Of a stretch of 64,000 nucleotides of DNA, positions 8,270 to 16,367 are shown piece after piece. The notes under the pieces were generated by a model. That model made no database searches, was not told where the DNA came from, and saw only the letters and a program-made list of their open reading frames with translations. The DNA is from Sphaerobacter thermophilus DSM 20745 (GTDB lineage: Bacteria; Chloroflexota; Chloroflexia; Thermomicrobiales; Thermomicrobiaceae): assembly GCF_000024985.1 (NCBI RefSeq), contig NC_013523.1, positions 682,001 through 746,000 on the forward strand, given 5' to 3'. Both the position numbers and the translations under genes were made by a program. Position 1 is the stretch's first letter, and each line of letters opens with the position of its first letter.

Positions 8270-8391
8270 GCGGCGTTCGCCGCCAGGAGCCGCCGCGAAT
8301 GCGTCGAGCCAGCCATGTATGACTCCACGTCCGGCGCGCGTTAAGGGGGTGAGCGCAGATGCGCTCACGGCGCGCAGTGAGAGGGGATACT

Positions 8392-9381
8392 ATGGTACCG
8401 GCTCGGTTCTCTGCCACGGCATCGATGCCGCGGGGGCGACGTGTGCTGGTCCTGTTCATGGTGCTGGGACTCGTCCTCGCGGCGTGTGGGAGTGCGGAGA
8501 CGACTCCCACGCCGTCGGCTCAGGAGCCGACGGCGCCCACCGGCGGCGCACCGGCGACGAGTACGCCAGCCGCCACAGAGTCTCCGGCGGCTACTCCGGA
8601 GTCGACTCCGGAGTCGACCACGATCCCGGCGTCCCCGTCTCCGGAAGCGTCTCCGTCCCCAACCGCAGAACGGCAGGTCAACGTGTACTTCATCCGCGAT
8701 GAGAAGATCGCCGCGGCGCACCGACTGGTCCCGGGCTCACCGCGCCCGGCCACCGAGGCGATCCAGGCACTGCTGGCGGGCCCGACCGAGGCGGAGCAGG
8801 CCGCCGGGATGTCGACGGCGATCCCGGAGGGGACCACGCTCAACGGCATCACGATCGAGGGTGGGCTGGCGACGGTGGACCTCTCGGGCGATTTCGAGTC
8901 CGGCGGTGGCAGTTTCTCGATGCTGGCGCGACTGGCGCAGGTGGTCTACACCCTGACGCAGTTCCCGACCGTGGAGCAGGTGCGGTTCGAACTCGACGGG
9001 CAGCCGGTCGAGGTCTTCAGCAGCGAGGGGATCGTCCTGGATCAACCGGTCAACCGCGCAGCCTATGAGGACCTGACCCCGGCGATCCTGGTCGAGACCC
9101 CCGCCTTCGGCGACACGGTGTCGGGGCCGCTCCAGGCGTCCGGCACCGCCAACGTGTTCGAGGCCACGTTCCAGATTGAGATACTCGACGAAGCGGGGAA
9201 CCAGTTGGCCCATCAAGTGGTGACGGCGACATCCGGCAGCGGTATGCGCGGCACGTTCGATGTCACCATTCCCTTCGAAGTCTCCGAGCCTGGATCGGGC
9301 ACAGTCGTCGCCTATGAACTCTCGGCCAAGGACGGCTCGCGTATCAACGAGGTCCGGATCCCGGTCGAGTTCCAGCCGTAG
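8392..9381 (+). CDS. GerMN and Gmad2 domain lipoprotein
   Basis: A 329-residue product with a signal peptide ending in the lipobox LVLAAC, followed by a Thr/Pro/Ser/Glu-rich linker, a GerMN domain (from about VNVYFIRDEKIAAAHRLV to FELDGQPV) and a C-terminal immunoglobulin-like Gmad2 domain (VETPAFGDTVSGPLQASG to the end). Such proteins are surface lipoproteins of unknown ligand, widespread in non-sporulating relatives of the spore germination proteins. The ATG at 8392 with GAGAGGGG five bases ahead is preferred; an ATG at 8359 also has an AAGGGGGTGAG ribosome binding site and would add 11 residues. A palindromic repeat follows the gene. Confidence 0.85.
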   Translation: MVPARFSATASMPRGRRVLVLFMVLGLVLAACGSAETTPTPSAQEPTAPTGGAPATSTPAATESPAATPESTPESTTIPASPSPEASPSPTAERQVNVYFIRDEKIAAAHRLVPGSPRPATEAIQALLAGPTEAEQAAGMSTAIPEGTTLNGITIEGGLATVDLSGDFESGGGSFSMLARLAQVVYTLTQFPTVEQVRFELDGQPVEVFSSEGIVLDQPVNRAAYEDLTPAILVETPAFGDTVSGPLQASGTANVFEATFQIEILDEAGNQLAHQVVTATSGSGMRGTFDVTIPFEVSEPGSGTVVAYELSAKDGSRINEVRIPVEFQP

Positions 9382-9392
9382 GCCGGGGACGG

Positions 9393-9434
9393 CCCTCACC
9401 CCCTGACCCCCTCTCCCAACTTTGGGAGAGGGGG
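9393..9434 (+). repeat. Palindromic repeat, copy 1 (left of DUF559 gene)
   Basis: CCCTCACCCCCTGA followed by a palindrome with arms CCCCTCTCCCAA and TTGGGAGAGGGG. The same unit occurs inverted at 9975-10013 and directly at 13930-13969. It lies 11 bases after the GerMN stop codon and probably also acts as a transcription terminator. Confidence 0.8.
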
Positions 9435-9466
9435 AGTGTTCTGCTCGTCACCGGTCGGCATGTGGT

Positions 9467-9883
9467 TCAGCCTGGGGACCGAGGCTGCTCGAGCGTAGCG
9501 GCGGGGTGGTCCTCTGTGATGAGCGCGGTGAGGCGTTGCAGGACGCCATCGAGGTCGCACAGGACCTCCTCATTGCGGAAACGGACCACGTGGTAGTGGT
9601 ACTGGGCGAGGTGCTCCGTCCGCGCGGTGTCGTAGTCCCGGCGCTCATGGTGCACATCGCCGTCGACTTCGATGATGAGCCGCAGGCTGGGACAGTAGAA
9701 ATCGACGACGTAGGGGCCAAGCGGGTGCTGCCGCCGGAACTTCAACCCGTGGAAGCTCCGCCCGCGCAGCGCCTGCCACAGGGTAGCCTCGGCCGGGGTC
9801 TGGGTGCGCCGGAGCTGTCGCGCCGCCGCATTGAGCGCCTGCGTCGTGCCCCGCACCCGACCCGTCGACGTGTTCCGCCGCAC
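9467..9883 (-). CDS. DUF559 (Vsr-like endonuclease fold) protein
   Basis: A 138-residue protein with the DUF559 pattern: TQTPAEATLWQALRGRSF, GLKFRRQHPLGPYVVDFYCP, then LRLIIEVDGDVHHERRDYD and VVRFRNEEVL. The family is related to the very-short-patch-repair endonuclease and restriction-like nucleases; the D...E.D pattern (VVDFYCP and IIEVDGD) fits the catalytic core. The start is GTG with GGGAGG eight bases upstream. The gene is bracketed by inverted copies of a palindromic repeat, about 33 bases beyond its stop codon and about 90 bases before its start codon, so gene plus repeats may be a mobile or domesticated unit. Confidence 0.85.
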   Translation of the reverse strand: MRRNTSTGRVRGTTQALNAAARQLRRTQTPAEATLWQALRGRSFHGLKFRRQHPLGPYVVDFYCPSLRLIIEVDGDVHHERRDYDTARTEHLAQYHYHVVRFRNEEVLCDLDGVLQRLTALITEDHPAATLEQPRSPG

Positions 9884-9974
9884 GCCGCGCCTCCCGGTTC
9901 TCGCGCGATCCCCGGCAATTCTTCACCACGCAGGATAGGACCATCATCGTCGCCCTTCACCTCCTCGTCAATCC

Positions 9975-10013
9975 CCCCTCTCCCAACGTTGGGAGAGGGG
10001 TCGGGGGTGAGGG
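9975..10013 (-). repeat. Palindromic repeat, copy 2 (right of DUF559 gene, inverted)
   Basis: A perfect 26-bp palindrome (9975-10000; half-site CCCCTCTCCCAAC) followed by TCGGGGGTGAGGG. On the minus strand this reads CCCTCACCCCCGA plus palindrome, that is, the inverse of the copy at 9393-9434. A partial related stretch continues to about 10084 (GGGGTCCGGGGTGAGGGG). Confidence 0.8.
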
Positions 10014-10095
10014 CTCTCTCCCTCACTCCCGAGAGCCTGTCCTGAGCGGAGCTAAAGGGTGGTGGGCGGGGTCCGGGGTGAGGGGCGTACCGACA

Positions 10096-12309
10096 TCAGG
10101 CAAGCGAGCGGAGGCGTTCGGCGAGGGCGGTGTAGCGGCGGGCGATGCGGTCGTTGCGCACGGCGATCGCGATGGCACGGGGCTGGGCGACGAGCACGAC
10201 AAGTTCCCGGGCGCGCGTGATGGCGGTGTACAGCAGGTTGCGCTGCAGCATCAGGTAGTGTGCCGTCAGCACAGGCATTACCACGGCACGGAACTCCGAT
10301 CCCTGCGCCCGGTGGACCGAGATGGCGAAGGCGTGGCCGAACTCGTCCGCCTGGGTGAACGGCACGTCGACCGTGCGGCCGTCGTCGAGTGCGAGCCGGA
10401 ACCGCTGCTCAATCGGGTCCAGGCTCTGCACGTAGGCGAGATCGCCGTTGAAGACCTCGAGTTGATAATTGTTGCGCAGGGCGATCAGGCGGTCTCCGGT
10501 GCGGATGAGCCGCCCGGCCGCCCGCGTCTCCAGCTTACCGGGCGCGGCGGGGTTGAGCGCCTCTTGAAGCAACTCGTTCAGCCGGCGGGTGCCCGCTGGG
10601 CCGCGGTTCATCGGGCTGAGGACCTGGATCTCGCCGGGGTTCAGCCCGTACGCGCGCGGCAGCCGCTCCTGGACCAGCTCGATGATCGTCTCCGCAGCCC
10701 GCTCGATGACGTCGGGCCCCTCAGGGAGGCGCAGCACCGCGAAGTCGCGGATGTCCCGACCCCACTGCGGCATCTCGCCGTGGTTGATCCGATGGGCGTT
10801 GCGGACGATGGCGCTCTGCTCGGCCTGCCGGAAGACCTCGTCGAGCCGTACCACTGGCACTGCGCCACTGTCGATCACGTCGCGCAGGATATTGCCCGGG
10901 CCCACCGATGGGAGCTGGTCGACATCGCCAACGAGCAGCAGGTGCGTCCCCGGCTCGATCGCTTTCAACAGCGTGTTGCAGAGCGCGACATCCAGCATCG
11001 AGGCTTCATCAACCACGACCAGGTCCGCCGGGAGCGGGTTCTCCTCGTTGAAGAAGGCGGCGCCGCCGGGCTGGAGCTTCAGGAGCCGGTGGATCGTCTG
11101 CGCCTCGCGCCCGGTCACCTCCGCCATGCGCTTGGCGGCGCGGCCGGTCGGCGCGGCCAGGATGACGCTGGCGCGCTTGGCCCGCGCCAGCGTCACGACC
11201 GCGCGCAGGGTGGTGCTTTTCCCTGTCCCCGGCCCGCCGGTGAGGACGGTCACGCGCTGGGTAAGGGCGGTGCGCACGGCCGCGACCTGTTGTGCGGCCA
11301 GGGGTGGCATGCCCTGCGTGTGGTGGAGCCAATCGAAGGCGCGCTCCCAATCGACGCTCTGGAAGGCGGCCAACCGGTCGTCATCGGCCGCGGCGAGCCG
11401 GGAAAGTCGCCGCGCCACGGCGATCTCGGCGCCGCCGAGCGCGCTGAGGTAGACCGCTTCCACCCCGTCGTTCGCTTCGACGAACACATCCCGCGCGGCG
11501 ACGAGATCCGGGATCACGGCGTCCACCTGGGCCGGGTCGCAGCCGAGCAGTTCGGCGGCGGCTGTCACCAGCTCGTCGCGGGGGAGGTACACGTGGCCGT
11601 CGCGGTCGGCGGCCTGGGAGAGGACGTAGCGCACACCGGCTGCGAGCCGCCCCGGGTCGTCGTGGGGGATGCCCAGCGAGCGGCCGATCGTGTCGGCCGT
11701 CTTGAAGCCGATGCCCCAGACATCGCGCGCGAGCCGGTAGGGGTCGGTCTGGACGATGTGGAGGGCGTCGTCGCCGTACTCGCGGTAAATGCGCACCGCC
11801 AGTCCGGTGTGCACGCCAAGGCTCTGGAGCAGGACCATCACGTCCTTGATCGCCCGCTGCTCGGCCCAGGCGGCGATGATGGCCTTGATCCGCTTCGGCC
11901 CCAACCCGCGCACCTCGCTGAGTCGCTCGGGCTGCTGGTCGATCACGTCGAGGGCTTCGGCGCCGAAGTGCTCGACGATGCGCCGTGCGGTGACCGGGCC
12001 AACCCCTCGGATGAGCCCGGAGCCGAGGTACTTGCGGATGCCCTCCGTCGTCGCCGGGAGGATCGAGCGGAAGCCCGTCGCCTGGAACTGGCGTCCGTGC
12101 TGTGGATGTGTGGTCCAGAATCCATCTAGGTGCAGCGTCTCGCCGGGATTGACCCCGCCGAGTTGCCCGACCACCGTCACCTCGGCACCGCGCCGGGTGG
12201 TTACCTTCAGAACCGTGTACCCGTTGCTCGGGTTCTGGTAGGTGATGCGCTCGACCGTGCCTTCCAGCTCCGCCGTGGGAGGGGATGGAGACGAGGACGT
12301 GATGGCCAT
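10096..12309 (-). CDS. recD2: RecD2-type ATP-dependent DNA helicase
   Basis: A 737-residue SF1B helicase of the RecD2 class, which acts without RecBC. The N-terminal region (about 10-210) has an OB-like start (LEGTVERITYQNPSNGYTVL) and helix-hairpin-helix motifs (LIRGVGPVTARRIVEHFG, EVRGLGPKRIKAII). The motor follows: Walker A TGGPGTGKSTT (about 355), APTGRAAKRM, Walker B VVVDEASML, GDVDQLPSVGPG, and C-terminal ISVHRAQGSEF and AITRARELV. RecD2 unwinds DNA 5' to 3' and takes part in recombination and replication-fork repair. The ATG at 12309 fits the family N terminus. The gene runs opposite to the next gene, with about 200 bases between their starts. Confidence 0.92.
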   Translation of the reverse strand: MAITSSSPSPPTAELEGTVERITYQNPSNGYTVLKVTTRRGAEVTVVGQLGGVNPGETLHLDGFWTTHPQHGRQFQATGFRSILPATTEGIRKYLGSGLIRGVGPVTARRIVEHFGAEALDVIDQQPERLSEVRGLGPKRIKAIIAAWAEQRAIKDVMVLLQSLGVHTGLAVRIYREYGDDALHIVQTDPYRLARDVWGIGFKTADTIGRSLGIPHDDPGRLAAGVRYVLSQAADRDGHVYLPRDELVTAAAELLGCDPAQVDAVIPDLVAARDVFVEANDGVEAVYLSALGGAEIAVARRLSRLAAADDDRLAAFQSVDWERAFDWLHHTQGMPPLAAQQVAAVRTALTQRVTVLTGGPGTGKSTTLRAVVTLARAKRASVILAAPTGRAAKRMAEVTGREAQTIHRLLKLQPGGAAFFNEENPLPADLVVVDEASMLDVALCNTLLKAIEPGTHLLLVGDVDQLPSVGPGNILRDVIDSGAVPVVRLDEVFRQAEQSAIVRNAHRINHGEMPQWGRDIRDFAVLRLPEGPDVIERAAETIIELVQERLPRAYGLNPGEIQVLSPMNRGPAGTRRLNELLQEALNPAAPGKLETRAAGRLIRTGDRLIALRNNYQLEVFNGDLAYVQSLDPIEQRFRLALDDGRTVDVPFTQADEFGHAFAISVHRAQGSEFRAVVMPVLTAHYLMLQRNLLYTAITRARELVVLVAQPRAIAIAVRNDRIARRYTALAERLRSLA

Positions 12310-12511
12310 GCTGCTCTCTTCTGGTGCTGGACCGCCGGCTGGAGGCGACGTGGCATGTGTCCGGCCGGGTTTCCTGCCATAATTCTACCTGGTAGGGGCC
12401 GGACCCTGGCCGGAGGATGGCGGTTTCCCTGGCGTCGCGCCGCGAAATCCGGTAGGCTTGCGTCGTGGTTCCGACCCCATGTGTGCGTGGTTCCAATGTA
12501 AGGAACGCTCT

Positions 12512-13108
12512 GTGTGGATCGTCGTCCCGCTGATCCTTCTCATGTCGTGGCGGACGTGCCGCAGCCTCGGCCAGGCCATTAGCGAGACCGCGGCCTGGGC
12601 GGCCGGGTATCTCGGTACCGCGGGCGTCATCGTCATCGCGAACTGGGGCAACATCGACATCATCCGAGACCGGCCGGACAGCCCCGGCTCGGCGCTCGCC
12701 ATCCTGGGCGGGTTCGTCGGCATGGGAATTAGCCGCTACCTCTGGAAGCGGCGCGGTGGGCACTTGAACCGAAAGCCGAACCGCTGGCTCCAGGCGGCGT
12801 CCCGCTCCGTCCAGGCAATGCGAGCGACCCCAAGTGCCAATGGGAAGACGCCTGCCTCGGCGCGTAAGCCAGCCCCGGCCAAGCAGCCCGCCGCCACCAC
12901 TACTGCACCCGTCGCGCAGGCGAAGAGCACCACCGCCAAGCGGAGCACCGCTCCGCGCTCGGGAGGGGCCATCGAGTCGACGGCGCGCGAGTTGGGGCGG
13001 AACCCCAACGTGCGCAAGGCGATGAGCAACCGCTGGGTGCGCGGGTCGGTGCGCGCCATCGGCGCCATGCTCGAGCAACCTGATCCGAAGAAGCGGCCGC
13101 AGCGCTAG
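12512..13108 (+). CDS. Membrane protein with basic Ala/Pro/Lys-rich tail, unknown function
   Basis: The 198-residue product is not from a family I recognise. It has two or three hydrophobic segments in the first about 75 residues (VWIVVPLILLMSW, AAGYLGTAGVIVIANW, ALAILGGFVGMGISRYLW), then a long low-complexity tail rich in Ala, Pro, Lys, Ser and Thr with a pI like histone H1 tails, and ends with a short helical stretch (NPNVRKAMSNRWVRGSVRAIG). The GTG at 12512, with AAGGA eight bases upstream, is my preferred start; an ATG at 12479 is possible. The tail would be cytoplasmic under the positive-inside rule and might bind nucleic acid, but that is only inference. Confidence 0.6.
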   Translation: MWIVVPLILLMSWRTCRSLGQAISETAAWAAGYLGTAGVIVIANWGNIDIIRDRPDSPGSALAILGGFVGMGISRYLWKRRGGHLNRKPNRWLQAASRSVQAMRATPSANGKTPASARKPAPAKQPAATTTAPVAQAKSTTAKRSTAPRSGGAIESTARELGRNPNVRKAMSNRWVRGSVRAIGAMLEQPDPKKRPQR

Positions 13109-13281
13109 CAGCGGGTCAAACCATCGCGCACACGATGCAGGCGTCGGCCAAGGCCGGCGCTGTACTGTGCCGGGCGCTTCGTCCCTCCCACCATGGTGTT
13201 CTTCTCTGACCGGCAGATCCGCCGGCTGCCGCGCGGCAGGGATCGCACTCCGTGCGGAGGCGGGGGCGAGACTCGGTCGGC

Positions 13282-13290
13282 TGGTATAGT
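13282..13290 (+). promoter_or_regulatory. Candidate extended -10 promoter of the HD hydrolase gene
   Basis: TGGTATAGT matches the extended -10 pattern TGnTATAnT, 51 bases before the ATG at 13341. No good -35 box is visible upstream, which is acceptable for extended -10 promoters. Confidence 0.4.
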
Positions 13291-13340
13291 ACCGGGCGGC
13301 ATGAGGACATCCCGGTAGGTGGAGGGAGTGAGGAGACCTG

Positions 13341-13916
13341 ATGGATCGCGCAGAAGCCTGGCAGCTCGTCACCGAGTACACCACACAACCGCATCTGCTG
13401 CGCCACATGCTCGCGGTGGAAGCGGCGATGCGGGCCTATGCCGAGCGCTTCGGTGAGGATCCGGACCTCTGGGGCCTGGTCGGACTGCTGCACGACTTCG
13501 ACTACGAGCGCTACCCCGACATCAGCGTCGAGGGTCATCCCGTAGTCGGCGCGAAGATCCTGCGTGAGCGCGGCTGCTCGGAGGAGGTGGTCCGCGCGAT
13601 TCTCAGCCATGCCGAGGACATCACCGGCGTCAAGCCCGAGAGCCTCATGGAGCGGACCCTGGTCGCGGTGGACGAGTTGACCGGCTTCCTGGTCGCCGTC
13701 GCGCTGGTCCGGCCGACCAAGAGCATCCTGGATGTCGAGGTCAAGAGCGTCCGCAAGAAGTGGAAGGTCAAGGAGTTCGCGGCGGCGGTCAACCGGCAGC
13801 AGATCGAAGAGGCGGCCGCGGCGATCAACATGCCGCTGGACGAGCACATCCAGGTGGTTCTCGACGCCATGAAGGCCAATGCCGAGGCGCTCGGCCTCGA
13901 GCGAAAGGTGGCGTGA
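13341..13916 (+). CDS. HD-domain hydrolase (HDIG type)
   Basis: A 191-residue protein with the HD metal-binding pattern: His in PHLLRHMLAVEAAM, the HD pair in GLLHDFDYE, a further His in ILSHAEDITG, and Asp in AVDELTGFLVA. These are the ligands of the metal-dependent phosphohydrolase core. Similar stand-alone proteins are annotated as HDIG-domain or phosphohydrolase-like proteins; the substrate is unknown. The ATG has GGAGGGAGTGAGG before it. A copy of the palindromic repeat follows the stop codon by 13 bases. Confidence 0.85.
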   Translation: MDRAEAWQLVTEYTTQPHLLRHMLAVEAAMRAYAERFGEDPDLWGLVGLLHDFDYERYPDISVEGHPVVGAKILRERGCSEEVVRAILSHAEDITGVKPESLMERTLVAVDELTGFLVAVALVRPTKSILDVEVKSVRKKWKVKEFAAAVNRQQIEEAAAAINMPLDEHIQVVLDAMKANAEALGLERKVA

Positions 13917-13929
13917 GGGGAGAGGATAC

Positions 13930-13969
13930 CCCTCACCCCCAGCCCCTCTCCCACAAGGGGAGAGGGGGG
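13930..13969 (+). repeat. Palindromic repeat, copy 3
   Basis: CCCTCACCCCCAG followed by arms CCCCTCTCCC and GGGAGAGGGG around ACAAG. It belongs to the same family as the two copies around the DUF559 gene. It sits between two converging genes and may terminate both. It is followed by short direct repeats TGACGCATGACGTATGACGC (13999-14018). Confidence 0.75.
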
Positions 13970-14026
13970 AGATACCCACTGCGCACTACGCAGTACGGGT
14001 GACGCATGACGTATGACGCATAACGG

Positions 14027-14746
14027 TCACTCGCCGGTGAGCGTGAGGAGGGCGTCGACCACGCGGTCGGTGTCGGTGAGGTCGGGCAGGACGACGTCGG
14101 CACCGGCCTCTCGCAAGGCGTCTTCCGCGTAGCGGCCGGTAGCCACGGCGAGCGCCGCGGCGCCGCCTACATGGGCGCAGCGCACGTCGTGTGGTGTGTC
14201 GCCGACGATGACGACCCGGTTCGGCGGGAACGGCGCGCCGTAGTGTGCCTCGGCCCGCTGAATGGCAAGCGGCAGCAGGTCCGGGCGCTCCTCCACGTCG
14301 TCGTCACCGAAGGCGCCGATGGGGAAGAAGTCGGCCAGGCCCAGCCGCCTGAACTTGATCTCGACGATCGGCCGTATGCCACCGGTAAGCACGCCGAGGG
14401 CGAAGCGCGGGTCGGCGGCGACCCGGTCGAGGAGGGGACGGATACCCGGAAGCAGGTCGTGGTCGCCGCTCCGCCCGCCCCAGGCCGCCCGGTAGAGCTC
14501 GGCCCCGGTTTCGAAGATGGCGGCCAGGGTGCTCGGCGGCACTGCGGGGTCGATCCCGGCGGCGGCCAGGACGCCGCGCACGAGCTGGCGGTCCAGCTTG
14601 CCGTCCATGTCGAGGTGGAGGATGCTGACGTGGGCCGCGGCAGGGAAGACCGCGTGGATTCCACGGTCGATCGCCTCGACGTGCGCCGGGTCGCCCCGCT
14701 CGATGAGGGTGCCGTCGACATCAAACAGCACCAACCGCCGCGTCAT
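14027..14746 (-). CDS. HAD-superfamily hydrolase (phosphoglycolate phosphatase-like)
   Basis: A 239-residue HAD phosphatase. Motif I is DVDGT near the N terminus (LVLFDVDGTLIERG), motif II is the Thr in LGVLTGG, the conserved Lys is in VEIKFRRLGL, and motif IV is VIVGDTPHDVRCA. The cap is inserted after motif I (subclass I). It would hydrolyse a small phosphate ester; the exact substrate is unknown. Its ATG at 14746 overlaps the TGA of folC (ATGA), so the two are translated together; an earlier start at 14803 is less likely. Confidence 0.85.
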   Translation of the reverse strand: MTRRLVLFDVDGTLIERGDPAHVEAIDRGIHAVFPAAAHVSILHLDMDGKLDRQLVRGVLAAAGIDPAVPPSTLAAIFETGAELYRAAWGGRSGDHDLLPGIRPLLDRVAADPRFALGVLTGGIRPIVEIKFRRLGLADFFPIGAFGDDDVEERPDLLPLAIQRAEAHYGAPFPPNRVVIVGDTPHDVRCAHVGGAAALAVATGRYAEDALREAGADVVLPDLTDTDRVVDALLTLTGE

Positions 14747-16191
14747 GTCCCAGCCCTGCTTCCGCTCCCGTTGTTCGTGTGACCGCTTCGCTGTGGCGGC
14801 CAACTGCTGCAGGCCAGCACGATATCGTCTCCCCGGTACCAGTGCTCGCGGACCGCGCCGACGAGGTAGAGCGAGCCGGTAGCCACGATCTCGTCGTCGG
14901 GGGTCGCCCGCTCTAACGCCGCCACGATCGCATCGCGTGGTTCGGCTACCACCTCGGCCGGCCTGCCTGCCGCCATGATGGCGTCCGCCAGGACCCGGGC
15001 GTCGGCCGCGGCGCGCTGCGTTGCCATCGGGGTGGTCACGATCACCTCGTCGGCCGCCTCGGCGACGAGGTTCGCCATGGTCAGGTAGTCGTGGCTGTCG
15101 AGCGAGCCGAAGACGACGATGCGGCGGCGCGGGCGTCCGAGCCGATCGAGGTTGCGCGTCAGTGATGCCATCTTCGCCGGGTTGTGTGCGCCGTCGAGGA
15201 CCACGCGGGGACGCTCCTGCACGACCTCCATGCGCCCCGGAAAGCGTGTGGCGGCCAGCCCGGCCGCGATCGCGGCATTGTCGATTGGCCCGCGCGGGAG
15301 ATCTCCCAGCGCGCGGGCTGCCGCAATCGCCGCGGCGGCGTTCGCACCCTGAAACTCCCCCGGCATCGGGACGTGGAAGACCGTGCCGCTGGCGATGTCG
15401 AGCACCTGGGTGCCGGTCGCGTCGCTGGAGAGAACACGGAAGTCCCGCTCGGGCACCAGGTGTGTCAGCGGCGCGCCCTGTTCTTCCGCTTCGTGCCGGA
15501 TCACGTCAAGCGCGGCCGGGTCGTCCACCGTGGTGATCGCCGGGCGGCCGGGCTTGATGATGCCTGCCTTGTGCCAGGCGATCTCGGGAATCGTGTGCCC
15601 CAGGGTCGCGACGTGGTCAATGCCGACCGAGGTGATGACGGCCACCTCGGAGCGGACGACGTTGGTGAGATCGAAGCGACCCCCGGCGCCGACTTCAATC
15701 ACGGCAAATTCGACGCGCTCCTGGGCAAAGGCCCACAACACCAGGGCCAACCAGAACTCGCCGTATGTCAGACGCTGGCCGCCGGACCGCGTCCACTCCT
15801 CCATTGCAGCGGCCACGTGCTCGACGTAGTCGGCGAAGCGGTCTCCGGCGATGAGCCGCCCGTTGATCTGCAGTTTCTCGGTTTCGACCTGGAGGTAGGG
15901 AGAGATGTGCAGCCCGGTGTGGTAGCCGGCCGCGTGCAGGATCCCGGCCAGCATGGCGGCGGTGGAGCCCTTGCCGGACGTGCCGCCGATGTGCGCGATG
16001 CGGTACCGCTCCTGGGGGTTGCCGAGGACGGACAGGAAGGCGCGGAGCCGCTCCATACGTGCTCGTGCCCTGGCCCGTACCTCCTCCATCGGGGTCCCCG
16101 GTGCCGGAGTCGGCGGGGCCTGGATCAACCCGTTGATGAAACCGGCTGCCCAGTGGTAGCGGGTCAGCGCCGTCGCGCCCGACGCCGTCAT
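14743..16191 (-). CDS. folC: Folylpolyglutamate synthase/dihydrofolate synthase
   Basis: A 482-residue member of the Mur ligase superfamily. The P-loop is at residues 68-77 (IGGTSGKGST), followed by LHISPYLQVETEKLQING, VIEVGAGGRFDLTNVV, ITSVGIDHVATLGHTIPEIAWHKAGI and, in the C-terminal domain, VLDGAHNPAKM. It adds glutamate to dihydropteroate and/or tetrahydrofolate in the cytoplasm. The chosen ATG at 16191 has GAGGGA upstream on the minus strand and is followed immediately by the expected N-terminal sequence; the open frame extends to 16500 but that part overlaps the region upstream of the Crp/Fnr gene. It forms a coupled pair with the HAD gene. Confidence 0.88.
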   Translation of the reverse strand: MTASGATALTRYHWAAGFINGLIQAPPTPAPGTPMEEVRARARARMERLRAFLSVLGNPQERYRIAHIGGTSGKGSTAAMLAGILHAAGYHTGLHISPYLQVETEKLQINGRLIAGDRFADYVEHVAAAMEEWTRSGGQRLTYGEFWLALVLWAFAQERVEFAVIEVGAGGRFDLTNVVRSEVAVITSVGIDHVATLGHTIPEIAWHKAGIIKPGRPAITTVDDPAALDVIRHEAEEQGAPLTHLVPERDFRVLSSDATGTQVLDIASGTVFHVPMPGEFQGANAAAAIAAARALGDLPRGPIDNAAIAAGLAATRFPGRMEVVQERPRVVLDGAHNPAKMASLTRNLDRLGRPRRRIVVFGSLDSHDYLTMANLVAEAADEVIVTTPMATQRAAADARVLADAIMAAGRPAEVVAEPRDAIVAALERATPDDEIVATGSLYLVGAVREHWYRGDDIVLACSSWPPQRSGHTNNGSGSRAGT

Positions 16192-16367
16192 GGTTTGTCC
16201 CTCGCTCTTCTCTCCCCCGTCGCTTGCCCGCCGCGCCGGGCAGCGCGACAATTCTAGCAGTCGGGCAGAAACAGCAGACATGTCCGGTGCTGCTGCACTG
16301 CCGGCGAGCACGGGGCCAGCCTGCTCGGGCACCGCCCACGTGGCCGCCGGCACGGGAGTCCACAGCG

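Noticed and set aside
10078-12129. 683-codon open frame on the plus strand antisense to recD2
   Set aside because: Its composition (His, Gln, Arg, Val-rich without domains) is what high-GC third-position bias generates opposite a real gene; recD2 on the minus strand has all helicase motifs.
11381-13408. 675-codon minus-strand frame spanning recD2 and the following genes
   Set aside because: It crosses an intergenic region and two real genes, is Arg/Pro-rich and has no recognisable domain.
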